Origin: an uncultured Prevotella sp.
GTDB lineage: Bacteria > Bacteroidota > Bacteroidia > Bacteroidales > Bacteroidaceae
Assembly: GCA_934203355.1 (NCBI GenBank)
Contig: CAKPZC010000041.1
Coordinates: 1 to 19,326, forward strand
Direction: 5' to 3'
Length of the DNA: 19,326 bases
Of this stretch, positions 1-8,809 are shown in pieces. The notes under the pieces were generated by a model. The model made no database searches and was not told the DNA's origin. It worked only from the letters and a program-made list of their open reading frames with translations. Within the stretch, counting starts at the first letter, position 1, and each line of letters begins with the position of its first letter. The translations under genes and the position numbers were made by a program.

Positions 1-76
1 TAGTAATTCAACATTGAACAATTCAAAATCGCCAAAGGCGACAATTCAACATTCAACACTCAACATTCAACACTCA
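1..76. repeat. ATTCAAAA/ATTCAACA microsatellite with small hairpin
   Basis: This array of 8-10 bp units (ATTCAACATT, AATTCAAAA, ATTCAACACT) fills the sequence downstream of ilvN and runs into its stop codon (complement of 74-76). It contains a perfect tiny hairpin, TCGCC-AAA-GGCGA, near positions 29-41. The same design appears at 6312-6556 and 8810-9073. The left edge lies outside the window, so its full length is unknown. Confidence 0.85.
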
Positions 77-604
77 ATAAATATCCTTGTTTTTATGCAG
101 ATAATCCGAAACTGGCTCGTCCATGCTGCGTGTCACGGCGACACGCCCCGAGCGCGAATATTGCAGCAGGCATCCAAAGCCGTTGAGGGCATTGAAAAGG
201 CTCTGCACGTCGTCGGTAAGCCCTGCAATCTGCACCGTGGCATAAGTGGGGTTAACCTCCATCATGCGTGCTCCGCTGCGGCGTATTACTCTCGACACCT
301 CGGGATTCTCCATCATCACGGGAGTTGAAATCTTGTAGATAGCAATCTCGTGGATGAAGAGTTCGTCGTCGAGATAGTAGTCGGCCTTTATCACGTCTAT
401 CTTACGTTCTATCTGCTTGGTGATTTTTATTATTTGCTCCTCGTCGCTCCAAGCCGTGATGGTGTACTTGTGGATACCCTTTATGCTCGAAGCCGACACG
501 TTAAGACTCTCTATGTTGACCTGCTGACGGGTGAACACGGCAGTTATCTGATTCAGAATGCCGGCGATATTCTCCGAGTAGACCAGCAATGTATATAACT
601 CCAT
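74..604 (-). CDS. ilvN: Acetolactate synthase small (regulatory) subunit
   Basis: A 176-residue protein that activates the catalytic subunit IlvB and gives valine feedback in branched-chain amino acid synthesis; it acts in the cytosol. The N-terminal ACT domain is clear: YTLLVYSENIAGILNQITAVF followed by the IESLNVSAS segment is the usual ACT beta-alpha-beta start (about residues 4-75). The C-terminal half (about 80-165), with VSRVIRRSGARMMEVNPTYA and later QSLFNALNGFG, fits the small-subunit C-terminal domain. Length is normal for the family. It follows ilvB on the same strand after 86 bases, so it is probably the third gene of an ilvD-ilvB-ilvN operon; ilvC may lie beyond the window edge. 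The start ATG overlaps an AAGGATG purine run. Its last codons and stop merge into the repeat at 1-76. Confidence 0.93.
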   Translation of the reverse strand: MELYTLLVYSENIAGILNQITAVFTRQQVNIESLNVSASSIKGIHKYTITAWSDEEQIIKITKQIERKIDVIKADYYLDDELFIHEIAIYKISTPVMMENPEVSRVIRRSGARMMEVNPTYATVQIAGLTDDVQSLFNALNGFGCLLQYSRSGRVAVTRSMDEPVSDYLHKNKDIY

Positions 605-690
605 CCTTCTTTATTTATTATATGTTTTTTATTCTTTATTAATTGGAGAGCACAACACACCGTGCCTGTTTTAACATTTAACGTCAAACA

Positions 691-2400
691 TTAAACATTT
701 ATCGAGAGTTGCATCTCGTCGACGCTATTTCCCGGAGGTGTCATCGGTAGCACGTTGTCCTCTTCCTTCACGGCACATTCGAGAATGTATGGACCAGGCG
801 TGGCAAGCATTCGCTCTATAGCAGCATGAAGGTCGGCACGCTCTACTACCAAGTCGTAGTTCAAGTGATAGCCGCTACAAATCTGGCGGTAGTCGGGATT
901 AAGCATTCGAGTGAACGACTTGCGATGGTTGAAGAACATGTCCTGCCACTGGCGCACATTGCCAAGGTAGTTGTTGTTCATAATGACTACTTTCACCGGT
1001 GCCTGTTGCTCCATTATGGTGCCAAGTTCCTGAATGCTCATCTGGAAGCCGCCATCGCCTGTGAAAAGGCAAACTGTGCGTTCGGGTGCACCAAACGTTG
1101 CGCCCACGGCTGCCGGCAATCCGAAGCCCATAGTGCCCAAACCTCCACTTGTCACAACACTTAGTTTGCGCTTAAACTTAAAATAGCGGCAAGAGAACAT
1201 CTGGTTCTGACCTACGTCATTCACCAGCACAGCCTCGCCATCGGTGGCTTCGGCCACAGCGTTCACAATCTCGCCCATAAGCAGCGGTCCTTCCTGTGGA
1301 TGTATGGCAGGCTCGATGACCTTTTCTGTTTCCTGCTCAAGATAAGGCTTGAAACTCTCTATCCACTCCTTGTGCTCGTTCTTGTTGAGCAGACGGGTGA
1401 TGGCTGGCAGCGACATCTTGCAATCGCCCACAACCGACACGTCGGTCTTGACGTTCTTGTCTATCTCCACGTTGTCGATGTCGAGATGTATTATCTTAGC
1501 TTGCTTGGCATAGGTGTCGAGTCGACCAGTCACACGGTCGCTGAAACGCATGCCGATAGCTATAATGACATCGGCCTGCTGCGTAAGTACGTTGGGCGCA
1601 TAGCTACCGTGCATGCCGAGCATACCCATGTTGAGCGGATGATCGGACGGGAGTGCCGAGAGTCCTAACAATGTGCGTGCGGCTGGGATGTCGGCTTTCT
1701 CCAAGAACTCTACAAGCTCATTATTCGCGCCACCTAATTCCACGCCATGGCCTACAAGTGCCAACGGACGCTCTGCTTTGTTTATAAGCTGGGCTGCGGC
1801 AGCCACATGATCGTCCTGAATCATTGGATACGGGTCGTAGCTGCGAACCGACGTCACCTTTGCCGGCTGCCACTCGCAGGTTCCAACCTGAGCACTCTTA
1901 GGGAAGTCGATAACCACTGGCCCCGGACGACCTGTACGTGCAATATAGAAAGCACGGCTTATAGCCCAAGCCACGTCCTCGGGACGGCGAATCTGATAGC
2001 TCCACTTGCTTATAGGCTGTGCCAATCCCACGAGGTCGACCTCCTGGAAAGCATCGGTGCCAAGGGCACTAACGCCCACCTGTCCCGCTATGACAACAAT
2101 AGGTGTGGAATCAATCATGGCATCGGCAACACCGGTCAAAGTGTTGGTGACACCAGGACCGCTTGTCACCAAACACACTCCCACCTCGCCACTCACACGC
2201 GAGAAACCTTCAGCAGCATGGGCAGCTGCCTGTTCATGTCGCACGAGAATATGGTCAAAAGCCTTTTTCTCGCCTCTTGTATAGTCGTATAGAGCATCAA
2301 ACACCGGCATTATGGCTCCACCGGGATAGCCGAATATTGTCTTCACTCCCTCGTTCTTGAGAGAGCGCATGAGGGCTTCTGCTCCTGTAATTTTTTCCAT
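691..2400 (-). CDS. ilvB: Acetolactate synthase large (catalytic) subunit
   Basis: A 569-residue thiamine-diphosphate enzyme that condenses two pyruvates to 2-acetolactate, or pyruvate with 2-oxobutyrate to acetohydroxybutyrate. Visible marks are the N-terminal GYPGGAIMPVFDAL segment, the ThDP-activating glutamate in HILVRHEQAAAHAAEGF (about residue 55), LVTSGPGVTN (about 78-87), the central domain, and the C-terminal ThDP/Mg motif starting GDGGFQMS and ending in the NNNYLGNVRQWQ segment (about 445-485). Length is typical of the biosynthetic AHAS large subunit. It sits 19 bases after the ilvD stop and upstream of ilvN, so co-transcription is very likely. No separate promoter or attenuator was seen in front of it. 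Confidence 0.96.
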   Translation of the reverse strand: MEKITGAEALMRSLKNEGVKTIFGYPGGAIMPVFDALYDYTRGEKKAFDHILVRHEQAAAHAAEGFSRVSGEVGVCLVTSGPGVTNTLTGVADAMIDSTPIVVIAGQVGVSALGTDAFQEVDLVGLAQPISKWSYQIRRPEDVAWAISRAFYIARTGRPGPVVIDFPKSAQVGTCEWQPAKVTSVRSYDPYPMIQDDHVAAAAQLINKAERPLALVGHGVELGGANNELVEFLEKADIPAARTLLGLSALPSDHPLNMGMLGMHGSYAPNVLTQQADVIIAIGMRFSDRVTGRLDTYAKQAKIIHLDIDNVEIDKNVKTDVSVVGDCKMSLPAITRLLNKNEHKEWIESFKPYLEQETEKVIEPAIHPQEGPLLMGEIVNAVAEATDGEAVLVNDVGQNQMFSCRYFKFKRKLSVVTSGGLGTMGFGLPAAVGATFGAPERTVCLFTGDGGFQMSIQELGTIMEQQAPVKVVIMNNNYLGNVRQWQDMFFNHRKSFTRMLNPDYRQICSGYHLNYDLVVERADLHAAIERMLATPGPYILECAVKEEDNVLPMTPPGNSVDEMQLSINV

Positions 2401-2419
2401 ATAGTCCTTCTCCTTTGCT

Positions 2420-4225
2420 TTAAATTATTCTCACTCCACCCTTATCTGCCGAACTAACGCTCTGAGCGTAAGCACGCAATGCCTTGCTCACCTTGCGGTC
2501 GCGTGTCAATGGCTGCTGCTGACGCGAGGCAAGTTCCTCGTCGCTCAACTTCACGTTGATTGTGCGGTTGGGGATGTCAATCTCAATAATGTCGCCGTCC
2601 TTGATTTTTCCGATGTTGCCGCCAGCGGCTGCCTCAGGCGAGATGTGTCCGATACTAAGTCCTGATGTTCCACCCGAGAATCGTCCGTCGGTGATGAGGG
2701 CACACTCCTTGCCGAGATGCATACTCTTAATATAGGATGTGGGATAGAGCATTTCCTGCATTCCAGGACCGCCCTTAGGTCCTTCGTGGGTTATGACAAC
2801 ACAGTCGCCACTCTTAATCTTGCCGCCAAGGATGCCCTCGCATGCGGCCTCTTGTGAGTCGAACACCTTGGCAGGACCACTAAACTTCCATATCGAAGGG
2901 TCGACACCTGCTGTCTTAACCACGCATCCATCCTGGGCTATATTGCCAAAGAGCACCGCCAAGCCTCCGTCCTTGGTGTAGGCATGGTCGAGCGATCGGA
3001 TGCAACCGTTCTCACGGTCGGCGTCGAGCGACTCCCACTGTGCATCCTGACTGCCCATCTTTGTCGAGAACTTGCGGCCCGGAGCACTATGATAAATGCG
3101 GTCTGCCTCGGCAGAAACCACATCGCCTGTGATATCATATTCGGCCATAGCCTCGGCAAGCGTCATTCCGTCTACACGCTTTGCGTCGCCATGTATCAGT
3201 CCGCCACGGTTTAGCTCGTTCAATATGCCTAGAATGCCACCGGCACGGTTGCATTCCTGCACACTATACTTCTGTGTGTTTGGCGACAGCTTGCACAGGC
3301 AAGGCACGTGTCGACTGAGTTTATCAATGTCTGCCATCGTAAACTCGGTCTCTGCCTCCTGGGCTATAGCGAGCAGGTGGAGCACGGTGTTGGTGCTGCC
3401 GCCCATAGCTATGTCGAGAGTCATAGCGTTGAGGAAGGCGTCGCGGGTGGCGATGCTACGCGGCAACACACTCTCGTCGCCATCCTGATAATAGGCAAAG
3501 GCGTTCTTCACAATCTGGCGTGCCGCAGCTTTAAACAGCTCAATGCGGTTCTTGTGGGTTGCAAGTATTGTGCCGTTGCCGGGTAGAGCCATGCCTATAG
3601 CCTCGGTCAGGGAGTTCATCGAATTGGCTGTGAACATTCCCGAGCAGCATCCGCATCCTGGGCACGAGCACTTCTCTATCTGCTCAAGGTCGTCGTCGTT
3701 CACCGTCTTGTCGGCACCCTTAATCATAGCCGTGATAAGGTCGGCATTCTCGCCATTCCAGCGTCCTGCTTCCATCGGTCCGCCCGAGCAGAACACGGTA
3801 GGGATGTTAAGGCGCATCGACGCCATGAGCATACCCGGAGTAATCTTGTCGCAATTAGAAATGCAAATCATAGCATCAGCCTTATGGGCATTGACCATGT
3901 ATTCCACCGAGTCGGCTATAATGTCGCGCGACGGCAGGGAATACAACATTCCGTCGTGTCCCATGGCTATGCCATCGTCGATGGCAATGGTGTTGAACTC
4001 GGCGGCATAGCAACCCATACTCTCTATCTCCTGCTTAACAATCTGTCCAATCTCATGTAGATGTGTGTGACCCGGCACAAACTGTGTGAACGAGTTGACA
4101 ATAGCAATAATGGGCTTGCCAAACTGTTCGTGTTTCATACCTGCGGCGACCCAAAGAGCGCGAGCTCCTGCCATACGGCGGCCTTCGGTACACACTGCGC
4201 TTCTTAACTGATGTTTCATTTGCAT
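2420..4225 (-). CDS. ilvD: Dihydroxy-acid dehydratase
   Basis: A 601-residue Fe-S dehydratase that converts 2,3-dihydroxy-3-methylbutanoate (or -pentanoate) to the 2-oxo acid before the last step of Val/Ile synthesis. Key marks: [17 protein letters not shown] with a candidate cluster cysteine near residue 125, the [17 protein letters not shown] block (about 188-204), [10 protein letters not shown] (about 84-93), and the C-terminal [19 protein letters not shown] and [17 protein letters not shown] blocks. The second cysteine-rich block reads GCGCC where many homologues have GCGSC, a small variation. Two starts are possible: the ATG at 4225 or the one two codons later at 4219. It is the first gene of the ilvD-ilvB-ilvN operon and has a good promoter about 75 bases upstream. 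Confidence 0.96.
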   Translation of the reverse strand: MQMKHQLRSAVCTEGRRMAGARALWVAAGMKHEQFGKPIIAIVNSFTQFVPGHTHLHEIGQIVKQEIESMGCYAAEFNTIAIDDGIAMGHDGMLYSLPSRDIIADSVEYMVNAHKADAMICISNCDKITPGMLMASMRLNIPTVFCSGGPMEAGRWNGENADLITAMIKGADKTVNDDDLEQIEKCSCPGCGCCSGMFTANSMNSLTEAIGMALPGNGTILATHKNRIELFKAAARQIVKNAFAYYQDGDESVLPRSIATRDAFLNAMTLDIAMGGSTNTVLHLLAIAQEAETEFTMADIDKLSRHVPCLCKLSPNTQKYSVQECNRAGGILGILNELNRGGLIHGDAKRVDGMTLAEAMAEYDITGDVVSAEADRIYHSAPGRKFSTKMGSQDAQWESLDADRENGCIRSLDHAYTKDGGLAVLFGNIAQDGCVVKTAGVDPSIWKFSGPAKVFDSQEAACEGILGGKIKSGDCVVITHEGPKGGPGMQEMLYPTSYIKSMHLGKECALITDGRFSGGTSGLSIGHISPEAAAGGNIGKIKDGDIIEIDIPNRTINVKLSDEELASRQQQPLTRDRKVSKALRAYAQSVSSADKGGVRII

Positions 4226-4300
4226 ATTGTTTTCTTGGTTTATCTATTTCTTTTAAGTTCTTGTATAAAGTGTCCTAAATTATCGCACAATATATAAATG

Positions 4301-4331
4301 CAAAGGTAATCAGTTTTTATATAATAACCAA
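4301..4331 (-). promoter_or_regulatory. Bacteroidota-type promoter for the ilv operon
   Basis: On the minus strand, TTG (complement of 4329-4331) is followed after 20 bases by TACCTTTG (complement of 4301-4308). This fits the Bacteroidota -33 TTG / -7 TAnnTTTG consensus and spacing. Predicted initiation near 4294 gives a leader of about 70 bases, in which no peptide leader or terminator hairpin was seen. Confidence 0.7.
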
Positions 4332-4410
4332 CATTTTTAAAGCAAAATTCGTTGTTTTAAAGAAGAATGACGCTAAACACCGGCATACAATTACAGTTTA
4401 TTATCGTTTT

Positions 4411-5448
4411 TCACAATATAAATCTTGCTACAAGGGGCAAGTGGTCGCTGAATCCGCCAAGATAGCGCGGACCGAGATAGTTGCGGCGCGGCTTCACTCC
4501 GCCATATTTCTCGTCGCGTTCGATAAGGAAGGGTGTGTCGTTTATATAACATTCTTTTATGTATGCAGCAAACGGTTGGCTCACAAGAATATGGTCGAGA
4601 CTGCCCCACTCGCCTTGATAGCGATAAGTGGCTTTTGCCCCATTGTTTCCTATGGCTTTTTCGGATACTTCTGTCATTCCTTTGTCACACAGGAGTCGAA
4701 TGCTTTCTGAGTTGCTATAGTCATTGAAGTCGCCTGCAACTATAATCTGCGCTCTGGGCGATGCTTTGTAAATTGAGTCAACAACAGCAGCCACCCTACT
4801 TGCGGCAGCCATGCGGAATGGGCGCGAATGTCGCTCACCTCCGCGTCGGCTGGGCAAATGTGCCACTACCACATGCAGCGTGTCGCCCGACGCCACGACA
4901 CCCGAGGCATACAGAATGTCGCGTGTCGGTCGCATTCCTCTTACGGGGCGCACTCCCACGCTATGAGTATTTATCAACCGGAAGGAATGGGGAGAATAAA
5001 GAAGTGCCACGTCGATACCGCGCTCGTCGGGCGAATTGGTCATCACATATTCATAGCGGGCGTTGCGCAGCAGACTGCGCTTGGTGAGGTCGTGAAGAAC
5101 GCTGTCGTTCTCCACCTCGCATAGAGCCACAAGGTCGGGCAATTGCCACGACTGAGGGAGAGGGTCGCCATCAGACAGTTGCTTAATTTCTTTCTGCTTG
5201 TCTCTCAGCAAGCGTTCCGTCTGCGGCTTGCTTATGCCTTGTTCGTTTATTTGCAACTCGCCACAAGATATTATCGTCTGCCCCACCCTATTCAGTTTCT
5301 GCCAATAGCGCGTGGGAGTCCAACGATATGAGCCTTCTGGCAAAAACTCCGTGTCGTTCTTCAAAGAGTCGTGGCGACAGTCGAAAAGATTCTCGCAGTT
5401 GAGTTCGACGAATGTGAAGAGGGTAACGAGGAGAAGTGGTAGAGTCAT
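4411..5448 (-). CDS. Endonuclease/exonuclease/phosphatase-fold protein
   Basis: A 345-residue protein of the DNase I-like EEP superfamily (metal-dependent phosphodiesterases). The order of motifs is complete: FVELNCENLFD near the N-terminus, the metal-binding glutamate in VALCEVEND (about residue 112), VVAHLPSRRGG (about 194-204), IIVAGDFNDYSNSES (about 234-248), GSLDHILVS (about 281-289) and the terminal SDHLPLVARF histidine block. Only about 13 hydrophobic residues precede the first core strand and they lead straight into it, so export is uncertain; the start could also lie further downstream. Substrate is unknown: DNA, lipid headgroup and nucleotide enzymes all share this fold. It lies between the aromatic and ilv operons with its own promoter, so it is probably a separate transcription unit. 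Confidence 0.85.
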   Translation of the reverse strand: MTLPLLLVTLFTFVELNCENLFDCRHDSLKNDTEFLPEGSYRWTPTRYWQKLNRVGQTIISCGELQINEQGISKPQTERLLRDKQKEIKQLSDGDPLPQSWQLPDLVALCEVENDSVLHDLTKRSLLRNARYEYVMTNSPDERGIDVALLYSPHSFRLINTHSVGVRPVRGMRPTRDILYASGVVASGDTLHVVVAHLPSRRGGERHSRPFRMAAASRVAAVVDSIYKASPRAQIIVAGDFNDYSNSESIRLLCDKGMTEVSEKAIGNNGAKATYRYQGEWGSLDHILVSQPFAAYIKECYINDTPFLIERDEKYGGVKPRRNYLGPRYLGGFSDHLPLVARFIL

Positions 5449-5492
5449 AGGACTAATTCTATTTAGTTCGCATTACTAACGTTGTTACGCCA

Positions 5493-5524
5493 CAAATTTA
5501 AGTATAATTACCGAGATAATCAAA
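5493..5524 (-). promoter_or_regulatory. Promoter for the EEP gene, overlapping the tyrA end
   Basis: On the minus strand, TTTG (complement of 5521-5524) and TAAATTTG (complement of 5493-5500) are 20 bases apart, matching the Bacteroidota -33/-7 pattern. The -33 element overlaps the tyrA stop codon (complement of 5520-5522). Predicted initiation is about 40 bases before the EEP start codon. Confidence 0.6.
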
Positions 5525-6311
5525 TATTCTCGATATCCTTCTTCACATTGTTGCGTATTTTTGTGAGATAAGCCTTCATGCGCTTGGCGTCCTTATTGTC
5601 GATGATGTTGATAAGTTCGCCGAGTTCGTCGCGTATCTGTGCCACCTGTCCGCTGGTATATGGATTGAAGAGTATCTCCTGAAGCAGATAGTCGTCTTCG
5701 TTGAGCACTCCTTTGGCTATGCGCAGATGTCGCTTGAATGTTGTGCCAGGCGCGTCCTGATGCTTCATCACCGCCGAGAAGACGAAGGTGCTGACGAATG
5801 GTGTGCTGAGTGAGTAAGCCACGGTCTTGTCGTGCTCCTCGAACGTATACTCATAGATGTTTAGTCCGAGCCGCGAGTAGAGGTCCTTGAAGAAGATGCG
5901 ACCCATATAGTCGCCCTCGGTTATGATGATGGCGTTCTCCTCGGAGAGCTGTCCCAGATTGGCAAACGTAGGTCCAAACATAGGGTGTGTCGACACATAG
6001 GGATGTCCCGACTGCTCGTAGAACTCCTTCAGGTTGGTCTTCACCGACGATATGTCGCTTATGATGCAGTCGTCGGGAAGCAGGGGCATCACTTCCTTGA
6101 AGGCGGGTATGGTGTATTTTAGTGTCACAGCATTGATGACAAGCTGCGGCTGAAACTCGCGTATCTCGTCGAGTGTGGTGAAACGCTGGCAGTTGTAGGT
6201 GAAACGCATGCGCTTGGGGTCTTTCTCGTAGACCGCTGTCTCGTGATCGAAACTGAGCACATCGAGAAAGAAACTGCCCATCTTGCCAGCACCAAGAACA
6301 AGTATTTTCAT
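5520..6311 (-). CDS. tyrA: Prephenate dehydrogenase
   Basis: A 263-residue NAD(P)-dependent enzyme that oxidatively decarboxylates prephenate to 4-hydroxyphenylpyruvate, the Tyr branch. The protein opens with a Rossmann motif, MKILVLGAGKMGSFF (GAGKMG at residues 7-12), and carries the TyrA-type SSVKTNL (about 109-115) and STHPMFGPT (about 126-134) blocks and an all-helical C-terminal domain. No ACT or chorismate mutase domain is attached. The reading frame stays open for another 64 codons upstream, but those codons are translated repeat units (recurring QNSKFKIQNSK), so the start is placed at 6311, where homology begins. It is the last gene of the aromatic operon. Arogenate as a substrate cannot be excluded. 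Confidence 0.92.
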   Translation of the reverse strand: MKILVLGAGKMGSFFLDVLSFDHETAVYEKDPKRMRFTYNCQRFTTLDEIREFQPQLVINAVTLKYTIPAFKEVMPLLPDDCIISDISSVKTNLKEFYEQSGHPYVSTHPMFGPTFANLGQLSEENAIIITEGDYMGRIFFKDLYSRLGLNIYEYTFEEHDKTVAYSLSTPFVSTFVFSAVMKHQDAPGTTFKRHLRIAKGVLNEDDYLLQEILFNPYTSGQVAQIRDELGELINIIDNKDAKRMKAYLTKIRNNVKKDIENI

Positions 6312-6556
6312 ATCTGAGTTTTGAATTTTGAATTTTGAATTTTGAATTATCGGCAAAGCCGATTTTGAATTTTGAATTTTGAGTTTTGAATTTTGAGTTG
6401 TCGCCGTTGGCGATTTTGAATTTTGAATTTTGAATTTTGAATTTTGAGTTGTTGGCGATTTTGAAGTTTTTTGACTATGAATTCTCAATTCAAAATTGAA
6501 CAATTCAAAATCGGCTTTGCCGATAATTCAAAACTCAAAACTCAAAACTCAAAATT
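6312..6556. repeat. Inverted TTTTGAATT / AATTCAAAA microsatellite array
   Basis: This array fills the whole gap between the DAHP synthase stop and the tyrA start. The left half is TTTTGAATT-type units and the right half is the inverse AATTCAAAA/CTCAAAA units, pivoting near 6471-6495, so the region is one large imperfect palindrome. Embedded hairpins include ATCGGC-AAA-GCCGAT (6349-6363), TCGCC-GTT-GGCGA near 6401-6413, and ATCGGC-TTT-GCCGAT near 6510-6524. Positions 6441-6556 are repeated almost exactly at 8904-9019. In the mRNA sense it is A-rich just before the tyrA start. Confidence 0.9.
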
Positions 6557-7622
6557 ACTTCTGGTTTATTATCTCCATCTGTTGTCTTACCGACTCCTCG
6601 TGTATGTGCTCGAAGATTTCCCTCACAAACTCGGCGTCCATGCCGCAGAGCGAGCCTTGTGCGCCACGTTTGTCGAGAATCTCGTTATAGCGTTCGGTCT
6701 GCAGGATAGTCATGTTGTGTTCCTTCTTATACTGTCCGATTTCGCGACACACGCGCATACGCTTGGCAAGCAGTTCCATAATGCTGTTGTCGAGTTCGTC
6801 TATCTGCTTGCGCAATTCATGGATGCCCTCGGTGGTGACGGTCTCGTCGCGCACCACAAGCAAGCTGAGTATATAGTCGAGCACGTTGGGCGTCACCTGC
6901 TGCTTGGCGTCGCTCCATGCATTGTCGGGCGAGCAATGGCTCTCCACCATCAGTCCGTCGAAGCCGAGGTCCATTGCCTGCTGACAAAGAGGAGCTATCA
7001 GCTCGCGGCGTCCGCCGATATGGCTCGGGTCGCAGATAATGGGCAGGTCGGGGATGCGGCGGCGCAGTTCGATGGGAATCTGCCACATCGGCAGGTTGCG
7101 ATATATTTTCTTGTCGAAGCTTGAGAATCCGCGGTGAATGGCTGCCATGCGCTTCACGCCAGCCTGATTGATGCGCTCCATGGCTCCAATCCACAATTCC
7201 AGGTCGGGGTTGACAGGATTCTTCACAAACACTGGCACGTCGACTCCCTTCAGGCTGTCGGCAAGAGCCTGCATGGCGAAGGGATTAGCCGATGTGCGTG
7301 CTCCCACCCACAGAATGTCGATGCCGTATTTCAGGGCGAGCTCCACATGCTCTGGCGTTGCCACCTCGGTGGCTGTGAGCATGCCCGTCTCTTCCTTCAC
7401 CTGCTTCATCCATGGCAGGGCTACCTCGCCATTGCCCTCGAATCCGCCCGGCTTGGTGCGCGGTTTCCATACACCAGCGCGAAACATCCTGCATCCCAGT
7501 TGCTTCAGCTGCTGCGCAGTTTTCATCACTTGCTCCTCGGTCTCTGCCGAACAGGGACCGGCTATTACGAACGGACGTCGGTTGTCGCTCGGAAGGTTTA
7601 ATGGCTGTAATTCTAATTCCAT
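6555..7622 (-). CDS. aroG: DAHP synthase fused to chorismate mutase
   Basis: A 355-residue bifunctional enzyme. The N-terminal part (about residues 1-260) is a class I-beta DAHP synthase: VIAGPCSAETEEQ, FRAGVWKPRTKPGGFEG, MLTATEVATPEH, WVGARTSANPFAMQ, KNPVNPD, AAIHRGFSSF, CDPSHIGGRRE and MVESHCSPDNAWSDAKQQ carry the substrate- and metal-binding positions. The C-terminal part (about 265-350), opening ELRKQIDELDNSIMELLAKR and continuing IGQYKKEHN, is an AroQ chorismate mutase. It therefore catalyses the first shikimate step and chorismate to prephenate. In the Porphyromonas homologue this fusion lets prephenate inhibit the synthase; the same is likely here. The start is set at MELELQPLNL, 20 bases after the aminotransferase stop; an upstream ATG at 7700 lies inside the previous gene. 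Confidence 0.95.
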   Translation of the reverse strand: MELELQPLNLPSDNRRPFVIAGPCSAETEEQVMKTAQQLKQLGCRMFRAGVWKPRTKPGGFEGNGEVALPWMKQVKEETGMLTATEVATPEHVELALKYGIDILWVGARTSANPFAMQALADSLKGVDVPVFVKNPVNPDLELWIGAMERINQAGVKRMAAIHRGFSSFDKKIYRNLPMWQIPIELRRRIPDLPIICDPSHIGGRRELIAPLCQQAMDLGFDGLMVESHCSPDNAWSDAKQQVTPNVLDYILSLLVVRDETVTTEGIHELRKQIDELDNSIMELLAKRMRVCREIGQYKKEHNMTILQTERYNEILDKRGAQGSLCGMDAEFVREIFEHIHEESVRQQMEIINQK

Positions 7623-7642
7623 AAGTATATATTTTTTTAATG

Positions 7643-8809
7643 TTATTGCATGCTCCTCACTCTCTCCAACGCCTCCTGTATCCTCTCGTCCTTGGCGCAA
7701 AGACTTATGCGCACATAGCGTTGTCCGTTGGTTCCGAAGATAAAGCCTGGAGTGATAAACACCCTCGCCTCGTGAAGTACGCGCTCTGTCAGTTGCTCGC
7801 AGTCCTTGTATTTATCCGGAATTTTTCCCCATAGAAACATGCCCACCTGTCGAGGGTCGAAGGTGCAGCCCAAAGCCCTCATAATCTTCTCTGCCACGTC
7901 GCGGCGTCGGCGATAGGTGGTTATGTTGGCCTCGCGGTGCCATTCGGGAGTGTTTGTGTTATACGCCTCGGCAGCGGCGAGCTGTATGCCGCGGAACGTG
8001 CCAGAGTCGATGTTGCTCTTAATCTTCAGTATCCACGAGATGAATGTGGGGTTCGACACACACATTCCCACACGCCAACCGGGCATGTTGTGGCTCTTCG
8101 ACATCGAGTTGAACTCTATGCAGCATTCTTTTGCCCCTGGCACCTGGAGCAGCGACATTGGATTGTCGTTGAGGATAAACGAATAGGGATTGTCGTTCAC
8201 CACCACAATGTTGTGCTTCTGGGCGAAAGCCACAAGTCGCTCGTAGGTCTCGCGGCGTGCGTTGCCGCCTGTAGGCATATTGGGATAGTTGGTCCACATA
8301 AGGCGCACACGCGAGAGGTCCATTCTCTCCAATTCGTCGAAGTCGGGTTGCCATCCGTTGTCCTCGCGCAGGTTATAGTTCACTATCTCTGCCCCGAGAA
8401 TCCTGCTCAGCGACGTGTAAGTGGGATAACCAGGATTGGGCACCAGCACCTGTTCGCCGGGATTGACAAAGGCAAGCGTGACGTGCAGTATGCCTTCCTT
8501 CGAGCCTATGAGTGGCAGCACCTCGCTGCTGGCGTCGATGTCCACGCCATACCAGCGCTTGTAGAACCCTGCCATTGCCTCGCGCAGCTCTGGTGTGCCC
8601 ATTGTGGGCTGATAGCCGTGCGACTCTGGCTTGTGTGCCACCTCGCAGAGCTTGTCGATGGTCTGCTGTGAAGGCGGCATGTCGGGCGAACCGATTGCGA
8701 GGGAAATGATGTCCTGTCCCTCGGCGTTTAACTTCGCAACCTCTTTGAGCTTGCGCGAGAAGTAGTATTCTTGAACCAACGAGAGTCGGTAAGCTGGAAG
8801 TGTTTTCAT
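7643..8809 (-). CDS. Class I/II PLP-dependent aminotransferase
   Basis: A 388-residue fold-type I aminotransferase. PLP-site marks are IGSKEGILH (phosphate-binding loop, about 105-113), the NYPNMPTGG segment with the conserved Asn (about 172-180), VVNDNPYSFI (Asp/Tyr pair, about 202-211), SMSKSHNMPGWRVG with the Schiff-base lysine (about 237) and the C-terminal arginine in RYVRISLCAKDE. Note NDNPY where aspartate aminotransferases usually read DEAY. It lies between pheA and the DAHP synthase gene, so a role in the final transamination of phenylpyruvate/4-hydroxyphenylpyruvate (or of prephenate) is the natural inference; the exact substrate cannot be read from sequence. It starts directly after a repeat array. 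Confidence 0.9.
   Translation of the reverse strand: MKTLPAYRLSLVQEYYFSRKLKEVAKLNAEGQDIISLAIGSPDMPPSQQTIDKLCEVAHKPESHGYQPTMGTPELREAMAGFYKRWYGVDIDASSEVLPLIGSKEGILHVTLAFVNPGEQVLVPNPGYPTYTSLSRILGAEIVNYNLREDNGWQPDFDELERMDLSRVRLMWTNYPNMPTGGNARRETYERLVAFAQKHNIVVVNDNPYSFILNDNPMSLLQVPGAKECCIEFNSMSKSHNMPGWRVGMCVSNPTFISWILKIKSNIDSGTFRGIQLAAAEAYNTNTPEWHREANITTYRRRRDVAEKIMRALGCTFDPRQVGMFLWGKIPDKYKDCEQLTERVLHEARVFITPGFIFGTNGQRYVRISLCAKDERIQEALERVRSMQ

Noticed and set aside
4226..4300. Possible leucine/valine attenuator before ilvD
   Set aside because: The leader of about 70 bases has no short ORF rich in branched-chain codons and no terminator hairpin.
6312..6503. In-frame 64-codon N-terminal extension of TyrA
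   Set aside because: It consists of translated repeat units (QNSKFKIQNSK type). The Rossmann motif starts directly at the ATG at 6311, and the same repeats occur in another frame before the aminotransferase gene.
6471..7124. Plus-strand ORF starting MTMNSQFKIEQFK, and its twin at 8934-9911
   Set aside because: Both start in the duplicated repeat and then run antisense through aroG or pheA; they have no domain content.
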